Assembly: GCA_001970955.1 (NCBI GenBank)
Contig: MPUH01001174.1
Location: 1-22,065 of the forward strand
DNA: 22,065 nucleotides
Direction: 5' to 3'
DNA from: Stentor coeruleus
Lineage: Eukaryota; Ciliophora; Heterotrichea; Heterotrichida; Stentoridae
The notes under the pieces were generated by a model that worked only from the letters and a program-made list of their open reading frames with translations, ran no database searches and was not told the DNA's origin. The stretch's first letter is position 1; each line of letters opens with the position of its first letter. The position numbers were made by a program, and so were the translations under genes. Below, one piece after another: positions 14,933 to 22,065 of the stretch.

Positions 14933-16978
14933 TTACCAAGCTAGTCTATTTTTATAAATATTTTTAATCTGTGCCAACAGTGAACGAATGACTTTTCCAT
15001 TTCCAACTAGTATCTGATCATCTAAATACATATACTTACTTGGGAAGGCTGGCTTTTTGTACAAATGCTCTAAAGCCTTTCTAATATTAGCAAGTGCAGC
15101 AGCTGTAGTTTTTGGGTTTCTATGCAAGCCATCAAATTGACTTCTCTCTAAGACCTCCAAAATCTCACAAAGTTTCTCTCCAGATTTAAATTCTTTCAAG
15201 TGCTCCCCTGCAAGCCCTGAATGTTTAACTCCTATTCCATCAACCCACTCTTCAAGCTCCTTAACTTTACCAATATTCCTTTCTGGAGGAATTTCAGACA
15301 TACTAGCTGATCTTAATGTGCTAGAAAAAAATCCTGGTCCAAGATAAGGTTTGATTTCTGATTTGCTCTTTGCAGGAATCCCATCAGCAAGTTTGTGCAA
15401 GTCTTCCAGCAAGCCAAATATAATCTTAAGGTCTCCTAAATGGATTTCCCTTTCTTTCCAAGTGAATTTCTGTGACATTCTAGGCTCATTTCTGAGTAAA
15501 GCCATTGTTCTTCTGATATTCAGAGTTGCAGCATGCTCTGTTTGTGGTGCAGGAACAATTTCAAGTTTCTTATCTGGGATTACGTGCATTACAATTTGCG
15601 CTAAAAGGACCCCATTTCTGAATCCTGGAACTAGTTCTAGGATTGTTGTCACTCTTGGTGGTAAAAGCTTCATTGAATCTATCCAGGCTACAAGTGATTC
15701 TTCAAGTCCTTTCATGCCAACAGTATCATAACTATCAGTATAAGTTCTGTTATTATTCATTAATTCCCACAATATAGCCCAAATGATATCTTCATTTGGC
15801 TCTTGGACTCTTTCAGGGAATTTTCCTCTAGAAGTTATTTTGCTATTAATGATTTTAAGAGCAAAATTTATATTTTCAGTGCACTGAGCTTCAGAGGTAG
15901 GTTTAAAAACATACCTAACCTTATTTTGAAACACTTCTCCAACAACTTCACATAGTAGTACTCCGTTGAATAAATAATCTCTTTTTGTTTCTTCATGAAA
16001 AACCACAAATCTTTCTAGCCCAAGTGAATTCACCCATTGAATGACACTTCTTTTCATGGCATTAGTCACTTTAATTGGAGTGAAAATAATTTCAACACTC
16101 TTATTTCTCCTCATTTTTCCAGTTGAAGAACTTCTAGATCTAGTCATATAGTTGGGATATCTGTGAATATAATATTGCCTTATATTCTGTAGTAAGCCAT
16201 ATACATGCTCTTCGCTACCAGCATGGATTTCAGCTGAGCTCCAGAGGTATTTTGAGTTGACTTTAGGGATTTTTCTTAGATACTCTAGAGTTTTATTGAT
16301 ATTAGCAATGCAGTATGATGTGTTTTTTGGGTTTTTATGGACTCCATGAACCACTTCACTTTTACCTTCAAGCCGATTGATCAAGTCGCTAAGGGATATA
16401 CCTGTGCGGATTCTATACATGAATTCATGCAAGTAGAGATTAGGGGGAATTACTTGAGACTCGACTAGCCATGAATGGATTTGAGACTTCACTTCTTCAG
16501 AAACTGCACCTGGAACCGGCTTATCTTCTAATACTATTGATACTGAAGAACGAGTTTTGGATAAGTAACGACGGGGGCCTTGGTGGCTTTGACTTTGTCG
16601 CGAACTGTGACGTGAAATGCTTTTTTCTCGACGACTTACTCGGGAGAGGTATAGCTTGGTAATTGTGAATAACAGACCGGAATCCGAAATTATCTCATAA
16701 GCGCGAATACTTTTCCATTCATCTGGCAAGAGATTCTGAGTGTGAAGCAAGATGATTTCCCAGTTGGATTGCCAAATTTCTTTGGTTTTACCTTGAAGAA
16801 TCCCATCGAGTTTATCACGTTTTAAGTAGAATGCAATTAGATTGCTAATAAGAGTTCCTGAACGCAACTGGTCTAGAGTTGCGATTGATGTACTCAACAA
16901 TTCGCTGAGTTTGCTAAGCACTGCTGCTACTTCACTTTCATAATTTCCAAATACAAAAGACATTATTATTAAGATCAT
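14933..16978 (-). CDS. Multi-calponin-homology-domain protein (four or five CH-like repeats)
   Basis: The 681-residue protein is built of repeated helical modules resembling calponin-homology (CH) domains, which bind actin or microtubule-associated partners. The best four lie at about 160-272, 305-410, 424-530 and 570-675; residues 15-112 may be a fifth, diverged one. Typical CH elements are visible: IHSWLVES (167-174), the IRTGISLSDLINRL helix (190-203), FNGVLLCEVV (337-346), FRNGVLLAQIV (453-463), and FKSGEKLCEILEVL (597-610). Modules 1 and 4 share a special ending, KNPKNTSYCIANINKTLEYL against RNPKTTAAALANIRKALEHL, so they are closer to each other than to 2 and 3. A basic, Ser/Arg-rich linker (115-145) separates the N-terminal part. 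Fimbrin also has four CH domains, but here they are not in that arrangement and there are no EF-hands. A second ATG at 16963 (MSFVFGN) is an equally good start. It is convergent with ARL1 (112-nt gap). Confidence 0.8.
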   Translation of the reverse strand: MILIIMSFVFGNYESEVAAVLSKLSELLSTSIATLDQLRSGTLISNLIAFYLKRDKLDGILQGKTKEIWQSNWEIILLHTQNLLPDEWKSIRAYEIISDSGLLFTITKLYLSRVSRREKSISRHSSRQSQSHQGPRRYLSKTRSSVSIVLEDKPVPGAVSEEVKSQIHSWLVESQVIPPNLYLHEFMYRIRTGISLSDLINRLEGKSEVVHGVHKNPKNTSYCIANINKTLEYLRKIPKVNSKYLWSSAEIHAGSEEHVYGLLQNIRQYYIHRYPNYMTRSRSSSTGKMRRNKSVEIIFTPIKVTNAMKRSVIQWVNSLGLERFVVFHEETKRDYLFNGVLLCEVVGEVFQNKVRYVFKPTSEAQCTENINFALKIINSKITSRGKFPERVQEPNEDIIWAILWELMNNNRTYTDSYDTVGMKGLEESLVAWIDSMKLLPPRVTTILELVPGFRNGVLLAQIVMHVIPDKKLEIVPAPQTEHAATLNIRRTMALLRNEPRMSQKFTWKEREIHLGDLKIIFGLLEDLHKLADGIPAKSKSEIKPYLGPGFFSSTLRSASMSEIPPERNIGKVKELEEWVDGIGVKHSGLAGEHLKEFKSGEKLCEILEVLERSQFDGLHRNPKTTAAALANIRKALEHLYKKPAFPSKYMYLDDQILVGNGKVIRSLLAQIKNIYKNRLAW

Positions 16979-17820
16979 GATGTAGAATACAAATTATTTA
17001 GGAATTGATATGATTTATTTAAGTTTTTGTTAAGACATGAACTAATTTGATAAATATTTTTTCGATGAATAAAGGAAGTTATGTTTAAATTGAAATAAAA
17101 AGTGAAATTCAGAAAACTATAAATTGAAGGAAGTAAATTGAGAATTTAAAATTTTGTATAGTTTTTGATTTCACTGGAATATAACTTTGTTTCATTCACT
17201 TTTCCTCTGTTTAAACCATAATTAAATTTATTATTTGCAATTTCATTTAGATTTATATAATTTTCAGCATGCTTGTGAAGCAAATTTTAGTTAAAACCTA
17301 GTAGCAATCATCAAACTGGATAAAAGAGCTTTTATTATTTTTTTGAAAAGTGGTTTATGCTAATATATACTTCTTCATGGCTAACACGCATCTAAATATT
17401 GTATGTTTATCTGGGCACTACCAGTTTCCAGATTTACAGGCTCAAATGGGGCGGCCACTATGATCCTCCGTCGGTTGTAAAAAATTGTTTGCTCCAGATT
17501 CGTTTCTGAAAGGTTCTAGCTAAGCTCCACACACTGAGATACCAGAAATTCGCATGGACTTGATAAGACCCTTATAGGTATGTGTAAGTGGAACTAAATC
17601 AGGAGCCTTCTATAAAACACTGAAAAGCATAGTCCTGCGATATTTAAATTTAGTTTCCATACCTACTTCAATAGATCAGTTTAGTTCATGCTAGCATATT
17701 ATATTAAAGCGATTATATTTTTTAGCATTAATCTTTCCAGCATCAGAAAAAATAATAAATTCAGCTAAAACTTACTTACAAATAATATCAATAAATTTTG
17801 AGAGCTTCTATCAGTAACCT
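16979..17820. other. Long divergent spacer, first half
   Basis: No intact gene is visible. Bases 16979-17380 are plain AT-rich sequence. Bases 17385-17660 are visibly richer in G and C and on the minus strand give open pieces such as KAPDLVPLTHTYKG and LEPFRNESGANNF, broken by stops. This is faintly like a decayed kinase C-lobe but too weak to call. Bases 17660-17820 are again plain AT-rich. Confidence 0.4.
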
Positions 17821-17821
17821 C

Positions 17822-17929
17822 TAATAGAAAAATTTATTTTTCTCTGTTTTCAATTCTATCAAGCATTCACACATTTAATAGAAAAAAAAATTATCTGTTT
17901 TTTTTAAAATCTATCAAGCATAACGCATC
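17822..17929 (+). repeat. Imperfect 54-bp tandem duplication
   Basis: Unit A (17822-17875) and unit B (17876-17929) both begin taatagaaaaa, pass through a T-rich stretch, and reach ctatcaagcat at matching offsets. They have diverged in the A- and T-runs. On the minus strand the unit includes the stop codon region of the coding remnant at 17914-18125. Confidence 0.7.
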
Positions 17930-18125
17930 TCCAACAGCACGGCTTCAATTATATGTTTATCTTCCAAACTGCATTTATCAATCGCATTGCAAAGTCAGAT
18001 CAAGCAATAATATGGTCAGCTTTCTCTAATTTTTTTAAATATGCTTCCATAGTGTCACTAGACCACTAAAAGAAATTTACTAAGCCACAGTTGGCCCAGC
18101 AACATTATGCCTCTTACTTCAAGAT
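17914..18125 (-). pseudogene. Short decayed coding remnant, unknown family
   Basis: On the minus strand, two adjacent frames give protein-like text joined by a frameshift near 17975: WSSDTMEAYLKKLEKADHIIA and then DKCSLEDKHIIEAVLLEMRYA followed by TGA. Upstream, CCWANCGLVNFF is interrupted by a TAG. I recognise no domain. The mixed composition and the length of the open pieces suggest a dead gene fragment, but chance is not excluded. Confidence 0.4.
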
Positions 18126-18201
18126 ATTATCCTCAAAGATTATTCATTTATTTACAGCTACGCTTCTTATCTAAATATCCAAAGTTTTTCCTGTTATGAC
18201 T

Positions 18202-18250
18202 TAACAAGGGCTGGACAATAGTCAAGCGATAATTCCTAACTAATATTAAT
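18202..18250 (-). repeat. Inverted second copy of the 47-bp insertion sequence
   Basis: The reverse complement of these 49 bases matches 12212-12260 with one mismatch. Similarity continues weakly past one side (aatcta then atta), into what is the direct repeat at the first locus. I see no clear direct repeats flanking this copy. It lies in the spacer before the TPR gene, about 6 kb from the first copy. Confidence 0.88.
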
Positions 18251-18603
18251 GCTTAGATTATAATCCATTCACACTTCGAGCAGCTCTTAGTACTTATAAT
18301 AACTCCTTTTGAGAAAAAATTCTAAATGCATGCATCTCACCTAAGAAATGTATGATTATATAACCTTTAAGAGATTAAAGTTTACTATCACTACTCTGAT
18401 CAAATAAACCAAAATCTATCAAGTTTTATTTTTTTACTGCATATATAGAAATCAAAGAATTAGAAAAAAAACAATCTAAAGCATTTAAAATTTGTATAAA
18501 TGCTTAAAATAATTAGCTTTAATCCTTGAAGAGCCCCATGCCTTTGGATTTAAAATTTTGAAGACTATTTTTATATTATCCTCTACCAGTAATGTAAGTA
18601 AAT
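18251..18603. other. Spacer upstream of the TPR gene
   Basis: AT-rich non-coding sequence with long A and T runs. I see no coding frame, RNA gene or recognisable promoter element. A short alternating palindrome, atgcatgcat, is at 18326-18335. Confidence 0.4.
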
Positions 18604-21147
18604 ATGTCATGTTCATATAAAGAATACCTATACGATCCTGCTAAAGCTTCTCAATGCCCTTATCAACAGAATATAATCAAAACTAATTGCGAAAATCAAT
18701 GTTTTAAGAATGATGCATTATTTTCTTCTCTTGATCTAAGCAAACAAACAAAAATTTTACGAAAAGAGGAGCAAATTATAAACCAAAATATACTTGATAC
18801 CGTAAACAAATTAAAGAGTTTCATTGATGAAAAAAGTCATAAACTTACTACTGAGCTCAAAGAAAAGTTTAATCAAGCCAAAGAGCTTATGAAAGTGAGC
18901 AATATCAGAAATTTAAAAGAAATACTTCCAACATTTGTACCATTTGAAAAACGTATTACAAGATGTAAAGAGTCTATTGAGCTACTTCTTAGCTTTTATC
19001 CTCAACAGATAAATGAGAAGACTTATTTTGAGATAGCAGATGAGCTTAGATCAATGAGAAAGTCTGTGCATTTCCTAATTCGATCAAAAAATGATCTTCT
19101 TGCTGAAATTGAATCATTAAAAGACAAATTTCATAACGAAATTGAAATAAAAGACCATCTAATTCAAAGCCTTCAATGCTCATTAGTTGCACTAGAAGAT
19201 ACTAAAACTTCTGAGCTTGATTTACTAAGAAAAGAATTGGTAGCAAGTAATGAATTTTTTCTAGAACAAAATACTATCTTGAAAAAAAAAAATTGTAAGT
19301 TGGAAAAAAAACTTGATGATACTTATGTAGAATTATTGAAAACGAAGAATAAGTGCACTAAACTTAAAGAGAAAAAGGGAAAAGAGCTCAAAGTAGTTGA
19401 TGCTCCTGAAACTTCATCTGGTGATAGTGTGAGATCTTCTGATTTTACTAACCCTGATAATGAGTCTGAACATCCTGAAAACTTAAGCGAAACACTTATT
19501 TATGCAAGAAATGACATAGCTTTCCAAGAGCCATCAGAAAAAGAATTTTACTATATGTCAGTTTCTATTATGAGAAACTTAGGCAAATATCTAGCGAGCT
19601 GCATAGACACTCAAGAAAGTTCTAAAGAAAATGCAGAAAATATAAAAAAACGAATTCTACTAAAGAGTGTTGATTTGATTTCGGAAATAGTTCCTTCTGA
19701 ACTTTTAAGTACAATTAAACTTTTCATTGAACTTCATTGTACTCCTCTTGATCTTGGTGATTCAGAAAATCATCTTGAATTTCTTGAGAGATGCAAAGTC
19801 CTTGCAGAAAAATTTTTTGGGTCATACGGTTTAGAATTAGCTAGTATCTACCACCACCTAGGAGATGCATGGAAAACTTTGGACTGCCCAAAAAAGTCAC
19901 TTGAATTTTATAAAAAAAGTGAATTACTTTATTCTAAATTTCTATCGGCTCAAGCCCCTGATTTTATTTTAGCCCCTTTTAAAGAAAGTGAATCAATAGT
20001 AAACCATTTATATATTCAAAGTAAGTGCTTGCACAAATCTTGCTCAAAGATTCTAAATAACATAAACTCTTTAGCATCTTTAAAGCTAGCTGAAATCCAA
20101 ATGAAAATAGGCCAAATGCATTATGATGAAAGCGACTATAGTACAGCAATCAGCTTCTTCAAAAAATGCAAAAACCTTAGAGAAAAGTATTTGCCCACAG
20201 AACATCTGGATTTAGCATCTGTCTATAATTGCTTAGGCAATTGCTATTTCAATATTGAAAATTACAAGATAGCTTTAGACTTTTACATTCATTGCCAAAA
20301 TATACGAGCTAAAGAACTTCCATCTGAGCATTTAGAGCTGGCTGAATCCTATAATCACTTAGGAAATGCTTATTATTACTCAGAAGAGTATACTAAAGCT
20401 TTAGAATTCTATAATAAATGCAAGAAGATAAGAGAGAAAAAACTTCCATCGAACCATGCAGAGCTAGCGATGATATACAATAATCTTGCATGCACATTTT
20501 ATTATATGGAAGAGTTTCCTCAGGCAATTGAGTATTTTGAAAAACGAGTAAAAACAATAGAGCATTGTAGTACCTACAAAAACCTAGAATTAGCTGATGC
20601 TTATAATAGTCTTGGAAGTTCTTGTTACTACGAAGAGAAATATGAAGAAGCTTTGGAATGCTATGAAAAATGCAGAAAAATCAGGGAAACTTTACTTCCT
20701 AAAAATGATTTAGAAATCGCTAACATCTACAACAATTTGGCAAGCGTCTGGTACTATAAGAAAAACTATGAAAAAGCTAAAGAACTCTATAAAAAATGTA
20801 AAAAAATTAAGAAAATTGTTTTATCTGAAGAGTCATTAGAGCTAGCGGATGTATATAATTATTTGGGCAATTCAAGCATTAAACTGAAAGAAATTAATAA
20901 AGCTTTCAAAAATTATAAAAAATGCAAGCGCATAAGGAAAATAACTTTAGGAAAAAACCATACTGATGTAGGATTATGCTATTATAATATGGCTAATACT
21001 TGTGCGGCTATCAATAATTGGGAGAAAGTTATCCAATACCTTGAAAAATGTAAGAATATTTATGAAAAAAATGATAAAGTAGATGCCGATACAGAAGATG
21101 TCTTAGAAAAAATTAATAAAGTCAAAAGCAAGTCGAATAAATCCTAG
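18604..21147 (+). CDS. Coiled-coil protein with C-terminal kinesin-light-chain-type TPR array
   Basis: The protein has 847 residues. The N-terminus has a small Cys cluster (C18, C29, C33), possibly a degenerate B-box-like zinc site. Residues 45-100 and 155-262 are charged helices and coiled coil. An acidic Ser-rich linker (265-310) follows, then a helical region. From about 495 to 822 come eight strictly periodic TPRs of 42 residues, the spacing of kinesin light chain and NPHP3-type repeats. Units start at 495, 537, 579, 621, 663, 705, 747 and 789, with consensus LA-x-x-YNxLGNxYYxxExYxKALEFYxKCKKIREKxLPxxHLE. An isolated related unit lies at 410-446. TPR arrays of this kind bind peptide motifs in partner proteins. 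Kinesin light chain itself would have about six TPRs and a heptad region at the N-terminus, so orthology is unproven. It ends in TAG. Confidence 0.85.
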   Translation: MSCSYKEYLYDPAKASQCPYQQNIIKTNCENQCFKNDALFSSLDLSKQTKILRKEEQIINQNILDTVNKLKSFIDEKSHKLTTELKEKFNQAKELMKVSNIRNLKEILPTFVPFEKRITRCKESIELLLSFYPQQINEKTYFEIADELRSMRKSVHFLIRSKNDLLAEIESLKDKFHNEIEIKDHLIQSLQCSLVALEDTKTSELDLLRKELVASNEFFLEQNTILKKKNCKLEKKLDDTYVELLKTKNKCTKLKEKKGKELKVVDAPETSSGDSVRSSDFTNPDNESEHPENLSETLIYARNDIAFQEPSEKEFYYMSVSIMRNLGKYLASCIDTQESSKENAENIKKRILLKSVDLISEIVPSELLSTIKLFIELHCTPLDLGDSENHLEFLERCKVLAEKFFGSYGLELASIYHHLGDAWKTLDCPKKSLEFYKKSELLYSKFLSAQAPDFILAPFKESESIVNHLYIQSKCLHKSCSKILNNINSLASLKLAEIQMKIGQMHYDESDYSTAISFFKKCKNLREKYLPTEHLDLASVYNCLGNCYFNIENYKIALDFYIHCQNIRAKELPSEHLELAESYNHLGNAYYYSEEYTKALEFYNKCKKIREKKLPSNHAELAMIYNNLACTFYYMEEFPQAIEYFEKRVKTIEHCSTYKNLELADAYNSLGSSCYYEEKYEEALECYEKCRKIRETLLPKNDLEIANIYNNLASVWYYKKNYEKAKELYKKCKKIKKIVLSEESLELADVYNYLGNSSIKLKEINKAFKNYKKCKRIRKITLGKNHTDVGLCYYNMANTCAAINNWEKVIQYLEKCKNIYEKNDKVDADTEDVLEKINKVKSKSNKS

Positions 21148-21492
21148 ATTATTATTGGGTGTTAATAAACTAAATGCTTCAATAAATTATGTAAGCCTAT
21201 TAAAAATATTATATTGACTTAAACAGTAAGAAAGCTGCATAGTTAAATTTTCCATAAACTGTTCATAATAGGCGAATATTGAAGACTTAAACTAGTAAAT
21301 AATTATATCTGAAAAATATTTCAAGTCTGCATCGATATTATAATATTTATTGCATAATACATTGCCATATAGATATTACTTTTTTAAGCATATAAATTAA
21401 ATTTTAAACTTAAATAATTTAGAATATAATTATGTCTAAATGGTTTTATTAAAACTAAAAAATATAAAGAAACACTTTTTAAATAGACTTTT
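21148..21492. other. Spacer after the TPR gene
   Basis: Very AT-rich sequence with no coding frame or RNA gene that I can see. The 16-mer at 21166-21181 repeats part of the block at 2831-2922. Confidence 0.4.
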
Positions 21493-21858
21493 GATTTTAA
21501 AACTCCTAAAAAGCTGAATTTCATATATCAAACAAGTAAAATTGAGATTTTAAATATTCAAAACTTAAGTCATTAATTATTACTGTAACAAAAAAAGCAC
21601 ATATATTTGGTTTTGCTATTCCTAGTAAATTTGGAAATAACGTTTATCTTAGCACTGGATTTGGACTTTCTATTTTGAATCTTGATAAAAAAGAAATTAA
21701 TCATGATCTTTTTTTGATAAAAAACTAGAAGAACTTGTTAATGATAATTATTGCTGTGAAGAAAACTTACTACCAAAAATAGTTTAAATCATTTAATAGA
21801 TAATAGTCTATATGAGGATATTTATTCTAAATCATTAAAAAAGCGTAGTGCGTTATAA
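21493..21858 (+). pseudogene. Decayed coding remnant of unknown family
   Basis: Protein-like text continues across three frames: DFKTPKKLNFIYQTSKIEIL, then AHIFGFAIPSKFGNNVYL and STGFGLSILNLDKKEINHDL, then DKKLEELVNDNYCCEENLL, then NHLIDNSLYEDIYSKSLKK ending RSAL and TAA. At least three frameshifts and several stops separate them. The ordered, same-strand arrangement suggests a dead gene. I do not recognise the family. Confidence 0.5.
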
Positions 21859-21986
21859 ACCTAGCTTATATTATATTAAAAAATTAAATTATATTAGTAA
21901 TTTATAATTGTATTGCTTTACACAATATAATTTGATAATTGAAGTTCAATCTTTATCTTTTGCAAGAATCCTCTGATTGTAGTAGA

Positions 21987-22065
21987 TTATATTTTATATT
22001 ATGAAAGATGTGTGATCAGAAGGCCAAGGCAGGTAAATATGATGCCTAGTAGTCCTTCACTTCAA
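21987..22065 (+). CDS. Possible start of a gene running off the window
   Basis: The last 60 bases rise in G+C and contain two candidate starts. One is ATG at 22039 (MMPSSPSLQ, open to the edge). The other is ATG at about 22009 (MCDQKAKAG), which hits TAG at 22048. If the 17 nt gtaaatatgatgcctag were a tiny GT-AG intron, the second start would read MCDQKAKAVVLHF, reminiscent of the N-terminus of LC8 dynein light chain. This is speculative because only about ten codons are visible. Confidence 0.2.

Noticed and set aside
1..22065. tRNA genes, CRISPR arrays, telomeric repeats, large transposons
   Set aside because: By eye I found no T-loop consensus, no regularly spaced repeats, no telomere-type arrays, and no transposase or reverse-transcriptase motifs.

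Overview
The window is AT-rich eukaryotic DNA. It carries ten intact-looking protein genes, none with a recognisable intron, separated by short gaps and by about 7 kb of decayed sequence. Eukaryotic marker genes (TGS1, an RCK-type kinase, cytosolic uS19/RPS15, ARL1) and large unfamiliar receptor, kelch, CH and TPR proteins with very tight spacing point to a ciliate. All ten genes read through under the standard code, with TAA (7) and TAG (3) as stops and TGG for all of about 47 tryptophans. This argues against codes that reassign TAA/TAG to Gln or TGA to Trp. My best guess is a macronuclear contig of a standard-code heterotrich such as Stentor; this is inference, not proof.

Layout. 86-1865 (+): a TGS1-like RNA cap hypermethylase, overlapped by 8 nt at its stop codon by a MAK/ICK/MOK-type kinase. 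2032-2469 (-): RPS15. A 700-nt divergent spacer with a duplicated 25-mer leads to an unknown charged protein (3170-4327, +). 4501-5799 (-) is a wrecked FYVE-type zinc-finger plus PAK/STE20-like kinase gene. 6296-7309 (+) is a 2-oxoglutarate/Fe(II) dioxygenase. 7310-8249 holds another decayed frame. 8250-11684 (+) is a large receptor-like protein with a signal peptide, one or two Venus-flytrap (PBP1) modules and eight or nine predicted membrane segments.

11708-12470 (+) is a truncated, stop-riddled paralogue of the intact kelch gene at 12556-14277. It contains a single N base flanked by an exact 42-bp duplication (probable assembly scar) and a 47-bp insertion flanked by 13-bp direct repeats. 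A near-identical inverted copy of that insertion lies at 18202-18250. The intact kelch protein starts MGSCC (predicted lipidation), and its stop codon directly abuts the ATG of ARL1 (14278-14820, +). 14933-16978 (-) is a protein of four or five calponin-homology-like repeats. 16979-18603 is a long gap with coding remnants. 18604-21147 (+) is a coiled-coil protein with kinesin-light-chain-type 42-residue TPRs. 21148-22065 has a decayed frame and perhaps the first codons of another gene.

The genes do not form one pathway. The most informative signals are the small dispersed insertion with its apparent target duplication, the active/pseudogene kelch pair, the kinase pseudogene, the zero-gap and overlapping gene junctions, and the unusual receptor architecture.
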